A stretch of DNA of 64,000 nt from Nostoc sp. CHAB 5824 (GCF_020829665.1 NZ_JAIVFT010000002.1:62001-126000), one strand, 5' to 3'. Shown: positions 34,424 through 44,133, numbered from the stretch's first letter. Made by a program: numbers and translations. Notes: generated by a model not told the origin, from the sequence alone.

Positions 34424-34649
34424 ACTTGCCAGTATTTTTACTGATTCTTTCTGCTGTAATATGTCGCGGACTAACTTTTTTGCTCCGAACCAAGGCTAGC
34501 GGATAACGTCTGTGAAACCCTGTTGCTGGTAGCAAGAGAGAAGTTGAAACACAGAGAGTTATCCAAAGCCTTGTCCAAGTTTTAGGTACGCGATGCTCGT
34601 CCTTGCTAGAACCCAGGCACTTTAGGTCAGCGAGGCGAGCGAATACAGC
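34424..34649. other. grpE-dnaK intergenic spacer
   Basis: About 226 bp with no ORF worth reporting. Probably an untranslated leader and possible internal promoter for dnaK. Confidence 0.35.
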
Positions 34650-35399
34650 TTAACTGAAGGCTTGACTCGACTGATCTTCTGGTGCAGCAGGGCTATCTTC
34701 CTTGGGAGCAGCTACTTTGACCATTGCATGGCGTAGCACGCGTTCGCCCAAGTAATATCCGCGCACTAACTCTTCTAACACTGTTCCTTCAGGATGTTCA
34801 TCCGTAGGTTCCCGCATTACTGCTTCGTGCAGGTTAGGATCAAATTCTTGACCTTCAGGACGCATTGGTGATACACCCAAACGTTTCAGGCTATCTACTA
34901 ATTGTTTGTAAACGCCTTGGTAGCTTTTGTGCATGGTCATTTCGCCATCAGATTGCGGTTTGAGGTGCGATCGCGCCCGCTCAAAATTATCGACCACTGG
35001 CAGCAATTCCAGAATGGTGTTTCGCTTTATTTGTGTCTCTAGCTCTTCTTTTTCTTTGCTAGTACGTTTGCGATAATTCTCAAAATCAGCGGCAATCCGC
35101 ATATATTGAGTACTACGCTCTTCTAGTTGCGTTTTGAGAGACTCGATTTGTTGAGTCAGTTCTGCCAAAGCTGCCGTTTCCACTCCAGTTTTCTCAGTTG
35201 CAGAGACGCTATTTTCTGGATTAAGATTAGCCGCTTCCCCCGATACATTGGTTTGGGCTGCCACTTGCTCTGTAACCTCGCTACCAGATTCATTGAAATT
35301 AATTTGGGCTGGGGAGTCACTCTTCATTGCTTGCTTTACCTCTGTTGGTTCACCCAATTGCTGGCTTGTATTGTTTATCTGTTTATTTTCATCCATCAT
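34650..35399 (-). CDS. grpE: Nucleotide exchange factor GrpE, 249 aa
   Basis: GrpE releases ADP from DnaK and works as a dimer. The long N-terminal acidic/polar region (about 1-80) is followed by a coiled coil ([37 protein letters not shown]) and the conserved beta-domain PVVDNFERA...[14 protein letters not shown]...[10 protein letters not shown]. Full-length for cyanobacteria. It is the first gene of the leftward grpE-dnaK-dnaJ cluster, and the ATG at 35399 has GAG six bases upstream. Confidence 0.95.
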   Translation of the reverse strand: MMDENKQINNTSQQLGEPTEVKQAMKSDSPAQINFNESGSEVTEQVAAQTNVSGEAANLNPENSVSATEKTGVETAALAELTQQIESLKTQLEERSTQYMRIAADFENYRKRTSKEKEELETQIKRNTILELLPVVDNFERARSHLKPQSDGEMTMHKSYQGVYKQLVDSLKRLGVSPMRPEGQEFDPNLHEAVMREPTDEHPEGTVLEELVRGYYLGERVLRHAMVKVAAPKEDSPAAPEDQSSQAFS

Positions 35400-36007
35400 T
35401 GTCTACTCATTCCAGATGCTTTTTATGGCAGTAGATCTCCACAGCTTGCAACCGTCGTCATCCACGACTTGCCACTGAGGTTGATTTTGTTGCCGACAAG
35501 TTCCTGGAAATGATGTAACCGTCCTCATTATTGTGACAAATGGTGAACACCTTAGTGTAGACGCCATTAAGGCGGTAACCCGAACGAGTAGTGTACCTCT
35601 ACGAGTAAGTAATTTGGAAGAGTGGCACTGAATGTGATTCGCCCCTCATCTTATTCATGAGTCAGTTTTTTAATGAATTACTACTTAAAATTTAACCATT
35701 TCTCAAATATTGTCATTCCTTCAAAAGTGCTAAGTGTTGTTAGCGGATAGCTAGGGTTGAGCCAGTGCTGAGTCAGATGTTTTGAGTTTTGGGTTGTCCC
35801 CTATGACTAAAAATTGTTATTGAGCGGAGTCAGGAATTTATATTTTCTCTACTATTACTTCTTTTTCACTCAGCACTTAGCAAGAACTCTGAGCGGCTTC
35901 TGTTGCTCAGAAGTTCGGTGACTCAGGACTTTTTTGAGAAATGAGAATTCTGTCTCACAGTAGGGGAATACTTTAAGCAGAGGTTTCCCCAAATCAATTG
36001 CTCATTT
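35400..36007. other. Divergent promoter region between grpE and pilB
   Basis: About 600 bp without a supported gene. It should contain the outward-facing promoters of the chaperone cluster (leftward) and the pilus operon (rightward). Repeated AGCACTTAG/GTGCTGAGTCA fragments occur, but no perfect CIRCE (TTAGCACTC-N9-GAGTGCTAA) is present. Confidence 0.5.
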
Positions 36008-38014
36008 ATGACTTACTCGTCACCACAACGGCGCAGTACCGCTCTAACTACTAGAACAGAGTTTTCGCCCTTCGGCAACAAGCTAGTGCAATCTGGCTAT
36101 GTCAATACCGAACAGATGAGGCAGGCACTAATTGAAAGCCGCAAATCTGGCAGACCCTTAACGGAAGTACTAGAGTCAATCACTGGGCAACAACTATCAC
36201 CTGAGTTGCTCAGGCAATACAAGAAACAGCAGCTATTTGAACTTAAAATACTATATGGTGTTGAATTCCTTGATCCGGAAGTCAATTCCTTTGGCAGCAC
36301 GATGATGGGGAACCTGATCGAAACCCTCATCCCAGTGGATATCTGTCGTCGCCATCGTTTAGTACCACTATCGAAACACGAAGACCAAACCCCGCCCTCA
36401 GTTTTAGTGGCGATGGTCGCTCCAGATAATCTAGAGGCTTCCGATGATCTCAATCGCATCTTGCGCCCTCAAGGCTTGGCATTGCAGCGCATGGTGATTA
36501 CACAGGAGGACTACCAACAGCTAATCAACCAATACCTGGATGAAATGGCTGTTCGGCAAAAGCACCTGGAACAAGAAAAATTTACAGATATTAATCAGGA
36601 TTTAGAAAACCTCGGAAATCTCGATATTTCAGATGCTCCTGAAGAAATGGAGGCTGATCTAGGGGCAGCGATGAAGGGTGCGGAGGATGCCCCAGTTATC
36701 AACCTAGTCAACAGAATCCTGGCTAAAGCCTTGCATGAGGGCGTTTCTGACATTCATATCGAACCGCAAGAAGAAAACTTACGCATTCGCTTTCGGAAAG
36801 ATGGGGTACTGCGGGAAGCTTTTGATCCCTTACCGAAAAAAATCATCCCAGCGGTGACAGCCCGATTTAAAATCATCTCCAATCTAGACATTGCTGAACG
36901 CCGTCTACCCCAAGATGGACGTATCCGCCGACTGTTTGAGGGACGTAAAGTAGACTTCCGGGTGAATACCTTACCCAGCCGCTACGGGGAAAAGGTGGTA
37001 CTGCGGATTTTGGATAACTCCTCTACCCAACTAGGATTGAATAAGTTAATTACCGATCCGGAGACTTTGGATATTGTCAAGGATATGGTTAGCCGTCCCT
37101 TTGGTCTCATTTTGGTGACTGGGCCAACTGGTTCTGGGAAAACAACCTCACTGTATTCTGCACTTTCAGAAAAGAATGATCCTGGTATTAATATCAGCAC
37201 TGTGGAAGACCCAATTGAGTACAGTCTTCCAGGGATTACTCAAGTACAGGTAATTCGAGAAAAAGGGCTGGATTTTGCTACCGCTCTGCGGGCTTTCTTG
37301 CGGCAAGATCCAGATGTGCTGCTGGTGGGTGAAACGCGGGATAAGGAAACGGCAAAAACAGCAATTGAAGCTGCCTTAACCGGTCACTTGGTATTAACTA
37401 CTTTACATACCAATGATGCCCCAGGAGCGATCGCTCGTTTGGGAGAAATGGGGATTGAGCCTTTCATGGTTTCTAGTTCCCTAATTGGCGTTTTAGCTCA
37501 ACGTTTGGTGCGGCGTGTATGTTCTGAATGTCGTGTCCCCTACACTCCCACAACCGAGGAACTGGCTCGTTATGGTCTATCAGCTTCCTCAGATGTGGGA
37601 GTCACCTTCTATAAAGCTAATACCCTGACATTAGATGCGATCGCCGAAGCCAAAACCAAAAATCAGCTTTGCTCCAAATGTAATGGTGTCGGCTACAAAG
37701 GGCGTTGTGGTGTTTATGAAGTCATGCGAGTCACCGAAAACCTGCAAACTCTCATTAACGAAGATGCACCCACGGAACGCATCAAGGAAGTGGCAATAGA
37801 AGAGGGCATGAAAACCCTGCTGGCTTACAGTTTGGACTTAGTGCGCGAAGGTTCCACCACTTTAGAAGAAGTAGAACGAGTGACGTTTACTGATACTGGC
37901 TTGGAAGCCGAGTTAAAAGCCAAACGCAAGACTGGTCTTACCTGCCGCAGTTGCGATGCCACATTGAAACAAGAATGGCTAGATTGCCCTTACTGTATGA
38001 CATCTCGGTTTTAA
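36008..38014 (+). CDS. pilB: Type IV pilus extension ATPase PilB (GspE family), 668 aa
   Basis: PilB is the hexameric ATPase that polymerises pilin; cyanobacterial type IV pili drive motility and DNA uptake. The N-terminal MshEN-type region (about 15-170) is followed by the GspE core: Walker A GPTGSGKTTS (about 375), Asp box, Walker B VLLVGETRD (about 438) and the tetracysteine CSEC...CSKC zinc motif. An extra C-terminal Cys pair set (CRSCDATLKQEWLDCPYC) adds a small zinc-ribbon-like knob. It is the first gene of pilB-pilT-pilC. Confidence 0.96.
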   Translation: MTYSSPQRRSTALTTRTEFSPFGNKLVQSGYVNTEQMRQALIESRKSGRPLTEVLESITGQQLSPELLRQYKKQQLFELKILYGVEFLDPEVNSFGSTMMGNLIETLIPVDICRRHRLVPLSKHEDQTPPSVLVAMVAPDNLEASDDLNRILRPQGLALQRMVITQEDYQQLINQYLDEMAVRQKHLEQEKFTDINQDLENLGNLDISDAPEEMEADLGAAMKGAEDAPVINLVNRILAKALHEGVSDIHIEPQEENLRIRFRKDGVLREAFDPLPKKIIPAVTARFKIISNLDIAERRLPQDGRIRRLFEGRKVDFRVNTLPSRYGEKVVLRILDNSSTQLGLNKLITDPETLDIVKDMVSRPFGLILVTGPTGSGKTTSLYSALSEKNDPGINISTVEDPIEYSLPGITQVQVIREKGLDFATALRAFLRQDPDVLLVGETRDKETAKTAIEAALTGHLVLTTLHTNDAPGAIARLGEMGIEPFMVSSSLIGVLAQRLVRRVCSECRVPYTPTTEELARYGLSASSDVGVTFYKANTLTLDAIAEAKTKNQLCSKCNGVGYKGRCGVYEVMRVTENLQTLINEDAPTERIKEVAIEEGMKTLLAYSLDLVREGSTTLEEVERVTFTDTGLEAELKAKRKTGLTCRSCDATLKQEWLDCPYCMTSRF

Positions 38015-38047
38015 GACTAGGCATAAGTCACTGCTTAGTAAGTTCAA

Positions 38048-38075
38048 ACAAATGACAAAGGACAAATAACAAACA
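38048..38075. repeat. STRR, CAAATGA-type heptamers between pilB and pilT
   Basis: CAAATGA, CAAAGGA, CAAATAA and CAAACAT follow one another in the 79-bp pilB-pilT spacer. The pilT ribosome-binding site AAAGGAAG is just after. Confidence 0.7.
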
Positions 38076-38093
38076 TTAAAAGGAAGCAGAACT

Positions 38094-39224
38094 ATGGAAA
38101 TGATGATTGAAGACCTGATGGAGCAGTTGATTGAAATGGGTGGCTCGGATTTACATTTATCCGCAGGTTTGCCTCCCTACTTCCGCATCAGTGGCAAACT
38201 CACCCCTATAGGTGAGCATGTATTGACAGCTGATCAATGTCAAAGGCTCATTTTTAGTATGCTCAACAACACCCAGCGTAAAACTTTAGAGCAGACCTGG
38301 GAGTTGGATTGTTCCTACGGTGTTAAGGGTTTGGCTCGCTTCCGGGTGAATGTCTATAAAGAACGTGGTGCTTATGCTGCTTGCTTACGAGCATTAAGTT
38401 CTAAAATTCCTAACTTTGAAAAATTAGGTCTGCCAGATATAGTGCGGGAAATGTGCGATAAGCCCAGAGGGCTAATTCTGGTGACAGGCCCTACAGGTTC
38501 CGGCAAGACAACGACTCTAGCGGCAATGATTGATTTGATTAACCGCACCAAGGCAGAGCATATTTTAACGGTGGAAGACCCAATTGAATTTGTCTACGAA
38601 CCAATTAAAAGCTTGGTTCACCAACGGCAACTGGGTGAAGATACTAAAAGCTTTGCTAATGCCTTGAAAGCAGCTTTGCGGGAAGACCCAGATATTATTT
38701 TGGTAGGGGAAATGCGCGATTTAGAAACCATTTCTTTGGCGATTTCCGCAGCAGAAACAGGACACTTGGTATTTGGTACGCTACACACCAGTTCCGCCGC
38801 CCAAACTGTTGACCGGATTATCGACGTTTTCCCCCATGAAAGACAAACCCAAGTGCGGGTGCAATTGTCTAACTCGTTAGTGGGGGTATTTAGCCAAACT
38901 TTGGTGTCCAAGAAAAACCCTAAACCCGGTGAGTATGGTCGGGTGATGGCTCAAGAAATTCTGATTGTCACTCCTGCTATTTCCAACTTGATTCGAGAAG
39001 GCAAAACATCTCAAATCTACTCAGCTATTCAAACTGGCGGCAAATTGGGAATGCAAACTCTGGAGAAGGTTTTAGCCGATTTTTACAAAGCAGGAACGAT
39101 CTCATTTGAAGCGGCGATGTCTAAAACTTCTAAGCCTGATGAAATTCAACGTCTCATTGGTAATTCTACACCGCAAGCAGCTGCCGCAGGTGCGAAACCC
39201 GGTGCGGCTGCCAAAGCGCATTAA
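38094..39224 (+). CDS. pilT: Type IV pilus retraction ATPase PilT, 376 aa
   Basis: PilT depolymerises pili and powers twitching and transformation. The N-terminal PAS-like domain (GGSDLHLSAGLPPYFRISG) precedes Walker A GPTGSGKTTTLA (about 136), Asp box, Walker B DIILVGEMRD (about 203), His box GHLVFGTLHT and the PilT-specific SNLIREGKTSQI motif near 300. The Ala-rich C-terminus is normal. AAAGGAAG lies about 8 bp upstream of the ATG. It sits in the same operon, 79 bp after pilB. Confidence 0.97.
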   Translation: MEMMIEDLMEQLIEMGGSDLHLSAGLPPYFRISGKLTPIGEHVLTADQCQRLIFSMLNNTQRKTLEQTWELDCSYGVKGLARFRVNVYKERGAYAACLRALSSKIPNFEKLGLPDIVREMCDKPRGLILVTGPTGSGKTTTLAAMIDLINRTKAEHILTVEDPIEFVYEPIKSLVHQRQLGEDTKSFANALKAALREDPDIILVGEMRDLETISLAISAAETGHLVFGTLHTSSAAQTVDRIIDVFPHERQTQVRVQLSNSLVGVFSQTLVSKKNPKPGEYGRVMAQEILIVTPAISNLIREGKTSQIYSAIQTGGKLGMQTLEKVLADFYKAGTISFEAAMSKTSKPDEIQRLIGNSTPQAAAAGAKPGAAAKAH

Positions 39225-39270
39225 AGGAACTGGAAACATAAGGGGGATGAAAAACCCTTGACTATTTTAA

Positions 39271-39294
39271 ATTTTGAATTTTGAATTTTGAATT
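39271..39294. repeat. STRR, TTTTGAA heptamers immediately before pilC
   Basis: Three to four TTTTGAA heptamers end 5 bp before the pilC ATG, so no Shine-Dalgarno sequence is present at the normal place. Confidence 0.85.
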
Positions 39295-39299
39295 GATTT

Positions 39300-40523
39300 A
39301 TGCCAACCTACGTTGCCCGTGTTCGGGATTCGCAAGGAAAATCCCGAACAGAAAAAATTGTTGCCGAATCCTTGGTACAAGCTCGTACTAATCTCAGAGA
39401 TCAAGGTTTTGTAGTTCAAGAACTCAAACAATTTCAAGGATTTCAGACAAATTTTGACTTAAAAAAATTCCAGACTTCCTTAGTTAAGGTTTCTGTTAAA
39501 GACAAAGCCGTTTTTTCCCGTCAATTTGCTGTTTTGATGAATGCGGGAGTTGCGATCGTTAGAAGTTTAGGGGTACTTTCCGAACAGTGTAGTAATCCCA
39601 AACTGAAACAAGCTCTTGTGGACATTAGCACTGATGTTCAAAGCGGAATGAATCTTTCAGAGTCAATGCGGAAGCATCCTGACTGCTTTGATGGATTATA
39701 TGTGAGTATGATTCAAGCGGGCGAAGTTGGTGGTGTTCTAGACGAAGTATTGAATCGTTTAGCCAAGTTGTTAGAAGATGTTGCCCGCTTACAAAACCAA
39801 ATTAAATCAGCATTGTCTTATCCAACGGTCGTGGGTTTTATAGCAGTTGCTATCTTTCTCGGCATGACCATTTTCCTGATTCCCGTTTTTGCGAAGATTT
39901 TTACAGAAATCGGAACTGAATTACCACCTCTAACGCAATTTTTGATGGATGCTAGTCAATTTTTGAGAAGTCCGAAGGTTTTCGTGCTTATCGCTATTCT
40001 TGTAGGACTGAGAATTGCCTTTACACAATACGCTAAAACTCCTGTCGGTCGCATCACAATTGATCGTCTTTCCCTAAAAATGCCATTGTTTGGTGACTTA
40101 ATTCAAAAATCTTCAGTTGCCCGCTTTAGCCGGACTTTTGGTTCTTTGACTCGTTCAGGTGTGCCAATTTTAACTTGCTTAGAAATTGTCCGAGATACAT
40201 CAGGAAACCAAGTAATTGCCAATGCCATAGATGCAGCCCGCATGGAAATTCAACAAGGAGGTATGATTAGCATTGCTTTACAAAAAGATAAAGTTTTTCC
40301 GGCTATGGCAATTCAGATGATTAGTATCGGAGAAGAAACTGGAGAATTAGATGCAATGTTAATGAAAGTTGCTGATTTCTATGAAGATGAAGTTGAGCAA
40401 GCAGTAAAAGCAATGACCAGTATTTTGGAACCAGTGATGATTGTGGTTCTAGGGGGGATGGTTGGAACTATTTTGCTAGCAATGTATCTGCCTATGTTTA
40501 AGGTATTTGAAAAGCTGGGATAG
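39300..40523 (+). CDS. pilC: Type IV pilus platform protein PilC (T2SS F family), 407 aa
   Basis: PilC is the inner-membrane platform that couples PilB/PilT rotation to pilin insertion. It has two T2SSF repeats with signatures KAVFSRQFAVLMNAGVAIVRSLGVL (about 68-95) and SRTFGSLTRSGVPILTCLEIV (about 277-300), separated by a transmembrane pair (ALSYPTVVGFIAVAIFLGMTIFLIPVF) and ending with a final helix (MIVVLGGMVGTILLAMYLPMF). Full length. Translation starts five bases after an STRR. Confidence 0.95.
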   Translation: MPTYVARVRDSQGKSRTEKIVAESLVQARTNLRDQGFVVQELKQFQGFQTNFDLKKFQTSLVKVSVKDKAVFSRQFAVLMNAGVAIVRSLGVLSEQCSNPKLKQALVDISTDVQSGMNLSESMRKHPDCFDGLYVSMIQAGEVGGVLDEVLNRLAKLLEDVARLQNQIKSALSYPTVVGFIAVAIFLGMTIFLIPVFAKIFTEIGTELPPLTQFLMDASQFLRSPKVFVLIAILVGLRIAFTQYAKTPVGRITIDRLSLKMPLFGDLIQKSSVARFSRTFGSLTRSGVPILTCLEIVRDTSGNQVIANAIDAARMEIQQGGMISIALQKDKVFPAMAIQMISIGEETGELDAMLMKVADFYEDEVEQAVKAMTSILEPVMIVVLGGMVGTILLAMYLPMFKVFEKLG

Positions 40524-40529
40524 AGGATT

Positions 40530-40600
40530 ACAAGTTAAGAGTTATAAGTTAGGAGTTAAAACTTTTGTTCATAACTTTTAATTCTTAACTATTAATTTTA
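40530..40600. repeat. STRR, AGTTAGG-type heptamers after pilC
   Basis: AGTTAAG, AGTTATA, AGTTAGG, AGTTAAA heptamers followed by an inverted set (CATAACTTTTAATTCTTAAC) form a potential weak hairpin in the spacer downstream of pilC. Confidence 0.6.
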
Positions 40601-40669
40601 TTCTGAATTCGTCACTCCTAATCAGATGCGGAGAGTCTTCGGCTCTGCTCTTAATTAATTTAATAAACT

Positions 40670-41230
40670 ATGACTGTGCAAAAATCTCACTACGAAGCTA
40701 GTTTGGCAGAGTACAGCAATCATCTAGCTGCGATCGCCTTACTAAAGCAATATCGGCCATACTTGGAGATGATTCCCAGTCTGCGCCGTCCAGATGAAAG
40801 TGTCATCACTATACCCTTGCCAATTGTCCGTCTTCATAATACTACTACAACAGCCCCACAAACGATTTGCTTACCCTGTGATGTGGCAATTTTGATGTGC
40901 GATCCTGAGTGGAAAATCAAAACTGGAGCAGAGATTTTAGTCTTTATTCATCGTGCTCACGAAGACTTTTCTGATTTATTAGGACGCTGGCGACAAACTC
41001 AAGTTTGGCTAGACAATGATTATGAATGGTTGATGCCTCTCCGTCACAGTCATATTTTGAGTGAGGGAGCTAATATTATATATCCTTTGTTCGTCGTTTT
41101 TAGTGATACTTTAGAACGCATCCAACGAGGACTCGTGGGAGCCGAACTTCCATTTATTATGCAAACACCAGATTCACTGCTTGAGGAGAATTTCACAGAT
41201 ATTTTCTCTCCAGAAATTCCCCCAGCTTAA
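40670..41230 (+). CDS. Hypothetical protein, 186 aa
   Basis: Not a family I can name. The chain is soluble; the centre has a strand-rich core (TICLPCDVAILMCDPEWKIKTGAEILVFIHRAHEDF) followed by a GRWRQTQVWLDNDYEWLMPLRHSH segment. No signal peptide or catalytic motif is recognised. It follows pilC on the same strand with a 146-bp gap and is ended by a strong hairpin, so it may be the last gene of the pilus transcript or independent. Confidence 0.6.
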   Translation: MTVQKSHYEASLAEYSNHLAAIALLKQYRPYLEMIPSLRRPDESVITIPLPIVRLHNTTTTAPQTICLPCDVAILMCDPEWKIKTGAEILVFIHRAHEDFSDLLGRWRQTQVWLDNDYEWLMPLRHSHILSEGANIIYPLFVVFSDTLERIQRGLVGAELPFIMQTPDSLLEENFTDIFSPEIPPA

Positions 41231-41268
41231 AAAAGTTAGGAGTTAATCGTGAGGAGTTTTAAGTTTTG

Positions 41269-41312
41269 AATCGCAAATTTGGAGCCTCTGAATATGCTCC
41301 AAATTTGCGATT
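41269..41312. terminator. Bidirectional terminator hairpin, 17-bp stem
   Basis: AATCGCAAATTTGGAGC, 10-nt loop, then GCTCCAAATTTGCGATT form a perfect 17-bp stem. TTTCTATTTTT follows on the plus strand and AAAACTT on the other, fitting termination of the two convergent genes. Confidence 0.85.
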
Positions 41313-41340
41313 TTCTATTTTTAACTCCTAACTTCTGTAC

Positions 41341-41360
41341 AGACGCGATTAATCGCGTCT
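41341..41360. repeat. 20-bp perfect palindrome, first of three identical copies
   Basis: AGACGCGATTAATCGCGTCT; the identical palindrome recurs at 55100-55119 and 55139-55158. It is close to the 3' end of the oxidoreductase gene. Confidence 0.85.
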
Positions 41361-41373
41361 CTACTCCTAACTA

Positions 41374-42402
41374 TTACCTGACAAATTGCGGCATAATTTC
41401 GGCAGCAGTGAATATTCCATAGATACCGCGTTGGTGCAATTGTCTACCAGCTTTGAGATAGCCAAAGGCAGGGCCGCAGACATTGGCTGCCATACTAGTT
41501 TCATCTCCCAGAGTAAAGGTATGGGTGGAAATCTTACCTTCAAAGGTGCGCCCTGTTACCTTAACGTTCGTGCTGAAGGGCTTTTTAGGATTGCGGGTAT
41601 CGACTACACCACCAACAGTAACGCGATCGCGCCCCACTATTCCCGCTACTTCTAGCATCACATCATCAGCGTGTTCCATATTCGTCAAGGTAAGCACGCC
41701 ATTAGTTTTATCTAGTAGTGCTTCTACTTCTGCGTCAGTCATCGCTCTAGCAGTTTCCACTGTGTAACCAGGCATATGTCCAATGTCTTCTCGAACAGTG
41801 GCGCGGTAAGCTTCCCAGTTGGCAATTCCCACACCGAAGGTGATTTCAACTTGATGAATTTCGGCGTAGCTTTGGGCTGCTAATGCGGCGGCGGCGGTTA
41901 ACAATCCGGGTGTTGCACCACAGCCTGTCATGTAGGTAATCCCGGCTGCTTGCAGTTCTTCTTTCATTGCCAGTAGTTGTTCTACAGCAGTGGTGCGCTT
42001 AATCGCATCCACTAGCACACCACGCCAACCAGATTTAATAAACTCTTTGGCTACACAGGGAATAAAATCATTTGGCAAGTTGGGTAAAGCCAGAAAATAC
42101 CCATCCACAGGTTGAGCTATTTCAATTACATCCTGAATACTTTGATTTGTTAACGTACCAACTGGCTCTAAATGACCTATCGAACCTTGGGACTGGTAGG
42201 TTGCAATGGATTCTTCAATATTTAAACCATCAGCAGCGTAAGCATAGCCTTTTTGATCTGCTGCTGCGACTAAAATCATTTCCCGTTTGCCAGCAAGTAT
42301 CTTGGCGGCGGCTTGTCCTAGCCCGCCAAAACCCAGCACTCCCACGCGGATCGCTGGTGGTAAATTATTAGAACTTTGGAGTTGTTCTGAATTCATAGTC
42401 AA
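41374..42402 (-). CDS. Saccharopine dehydrogenase-like NAD(P)-binding oxidoreductase, 342 aa
   Basis: The N-terminal dinucleotide motif [15 protein letters not shown] (about 19-33) and the [22 protein letters not shown] block match a cyanobacterial family usually labelled saccharopine dehydrogenase-like. A second domain carries [21 protein letters not shown] and [30 protein letters not shown] signatures. The substrate is unknown; the annotation only says oxidoreductase fold. Start choice: MTMNSEQL, with MNSEQL two codons in as an alternative. It converges on the 186-aa gene across the hairpin at 41269-41312. Confidence 0.75.
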   Translation of the reverse strand: MTMNSEQLQSSNNLPPAIRVGVLGFGGLGQAAAKILAGKREMILVAAADQKGYAYAADGLNIEESIATYQSQGSIGHLEPVGTLTNQSIQDVIEIAQPVDGYFLALPNLPNDFIPCVAKEFIKSGWRGVLVDAIKRTTAVEQLLAMKEELQAAGITYMTGCGATPGLLTAAAALAAQSYAEIHQVEITFGVGIANWEAYRATVREDIGHMPGYTVETARAMTDAEVEALLDKTNGVLTLTNMEHADDVMLEVAGIVGRDRVTVGGVVDTRNPKKPFSTNVKVTGRTFEGKISTHTFTLGDETSMAANVCGPAFGYLKAGRQLHQRGIYGIFTAAEIMPQFVR

Positions 42403-42468
42403 TTGGTTGAGTTGAATTAAAAGCTTTTAGCATTAATCATCTCAGGCTAAAAGCTATAGAGGTTAATT

Positions 42469-42654
42469 ATGATTCATTATCCTGGGTTCTGGCGAAATAT
42501 CTTGATTAAATGGAATCTCAAGCCTAGCCTGTCTTCAAGAGAATATATCATAAAGCACTACAAGAAAAGACGCAGTATGGTAAAGCAATATTCAGACACA
42601 AGTAGAAAAAACAAAGAAATTGATGTTTTAACAGAGCAAATTAGAAAGTTATAA
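42469..42654 (+). CDS. Small basic hypothetical protein, 61 aa
   Basis: A strong AGAGG ribosome-binding site lies seven bases before the ATG, favouring a real gene. The product is very basic (RREYIIKHYKKRRSMVKQYSDTSRKN) with no family that I recognise. It precedes a second small ORF and the 253-aa gene on the same strand; together they look like a short operon of unknown, possibly laterally acquired genes. Confidence 0.5.
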   Translation: MIHYPGFWRNILIKWNLKPSLSSREYIIKHYKKRRSMVKQYSDTSRKNKEIDVLTEQIRKL

Positions 42655-42660
42655 TCAATT

Positions 42661-42816
42661 GTGTTCAAATATACAGACTGTTCTAGCTTACATTCGTTAT
42701 ACGAAAAGTATGCTGAGTATGTAGATATTAAGAATCAAGGAATAGATACACCTGAACAATTTATTTGTCTATATTGCCAAAAATTTAAAAAAAATTGGAA
42801 TCATTGCTTGAAGTAA
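42661..42816 (+). CDS. Possible small protein with CxxC motif, 51 aa
   Basis: A GTG-started frame six bases after the previous stop reads VFKYTDCSSLHSLYEKYAEY... and ends FICLYCQKFKKNWNHCLK, with CLYC and a final Cys suggesting a metal-binding fragment. The ribosome-binding site is weak. It could also be a decayed end of the upstream gene. Confidence 0.3.
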   Translation: MFKYTDCSSLHSLYEKYAEYVDIKNQGIDTPEQFICLYCQKFKKNWNHCLK

Positions 42817-42869
42817 AATTAAACAGCCAAGGTCTTTAAATAAGAAGTGATGTAGCTTATAGCAAAAAT

Positions 42870-43631
42870 ATGCGATTTAATGAATTAGAAAAAGAACGTC
42901 AACGCAACCTAACTCTTGCTCAAGAAAAGTTTCCTGAACGCATCTCCGTTATAAAAAACTGTATTGATACACAGCATGAATATGTTGAATTATTTTTCGG
43001 TTTGCTTCAACATCGTCACCTTACGCAGCATGGTGATGCAGAAAAACCAATATTTTCAGCAGTGATCAAAAATGAAATTGCTCTTTACTCAAGTCTAATA
43101 CTAACTTTAGATGGTTTACACGGTTCAGGTTTAGCTTTACTACGATCAGTCTACGAAGCTTTAATGATTGCGAAGTTCGCTTCTCTACGAAAAAATGATA
43201 ATCTTATATCGAAGTGGATAGCTGGAGAAACAATTTATTTTTCAAATGCAATTTTGAAGAAGATTGTTACACCAGAACTTAAAGAGTTAAAAATTCTTTG
43301 GGGAGCATTGTGTAACGTATCCCATGCAACTATTTATTCATATCAAGTTTTAACCAGGTTTGAAGATGTAGAAAAACAAATAGCAGCTAATCTTGCTATC
43401 TTGATAATGTTATTAGGTTGCAATTTTCACTTAATTAATAAGCACTATATTACTAGAGAAATGGCATATTTAGCAAAAGAATATCACAGTAAAGAAGGTG
43501 AGTTTCAACGTCGCCGAGATGCAGCAAAGATTGCTGTCCAGACAGCTACAATATTTATTTCTCCTCAGGCTCGGCAAGTTATTAGAGAGTATTCGAGGGT
43601 TTGGCAACTAGCTCCTTCTATAAATTCATAA
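42870..43631 (+). CDS. Helical hypothetical protein, DUF5677-like, 253 aa
   Basis: Almost entirely helical, with a central LHGSGLALLRSVYEALMIAKFASLRKN block that resembles DUF5677/HEPN-like helical proteins of accessory and defence regions; the match is weak and by eye. No signal peptide. ILIMLLGCNFHLINKHYI could be a buried helix rather than a membrane segment. Lower G+C than its neighbours fits recent acquisition. It is followed by 500 bp of empty DNA. Confidence 0.45.
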   Translation: MRFNELEKERQRNLTLAQEKFPERISVIKNCIDTQHEYVELFFGLLQHRHLTQHGDAEKPIFSAVIKNEIALYSSLILTLDGLHGSGLALLRSVYEALMIAKFASLRKNDNLISKWIAGETIYFSNAILKKIVTPELKELKILWGALCNVSHATIYSYQVLTRFEDVEKQIAANLAILIMLLGCNFHLINKHYITREMAYLAKEYHSKEGEFQRRRDAAKIAVQTATIFISPQARQVIREYSRVWQLAPSINS

Positions 43632-44133
43632 ATCCAAAGGGGTGTTTTCACTTAATGATTAGTTGTGATGCAGAGGTTACTTATTACCGCGTACTCAAGA
43701 GGTATAGAACAGCTAATGCTCTTTCAAGATACGCTCCGCTGCATCCATCCAACTTAAGTGAGAACCCTTGCTAGAATAAAGTCAACCTCATGGTAATGAT
43801 AAAGTTTTTCAATAAATTTTGTATTTTTGTAACTTGCTTTGTTGGTTATATTACCTCTAATGCTTATTTTTAGGACTTTTGCAGCTTACTTGGCAAGCTC
43901 AGTAATTACCTTGACTAATCGATGAGGTTAAGAGAGACTAACTAAAGACTGACGTGACTGCTTAAAAAATTAATAATTTTTGTAAAGATTCTAAGATATA
44001 TATGTTGAGAGATGGAACATTATTTAACAAATGGTAAGTTTGTATCTAATTTAAAAATGTTCCGATGGCTATATTTGTAGCCTTCTGCTAAAGCAGTAGA
44101 ATTTAAGCGTACTTATCGTGGTTGGCCAAGAGC
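43632..44133. other. 500-bp AT-rich spacer before the ferredoxin operon
   Basis: No gene is supported; a 39-codon frame at about 43655 lacks a convincing start context. The 43960-44120 portion is AT-rich and probably holds the promoter of the DUF2997-Ycf35-ferredoxin operon. Confidence 0.45.

Noticed and set aside
35700..35900. Possible CIRCE operator upstream of grpE
   Set aside because: AGTGCTAAG and AGCACTTAG fragments are present but not as the 9-N9-9 inverted repeat.
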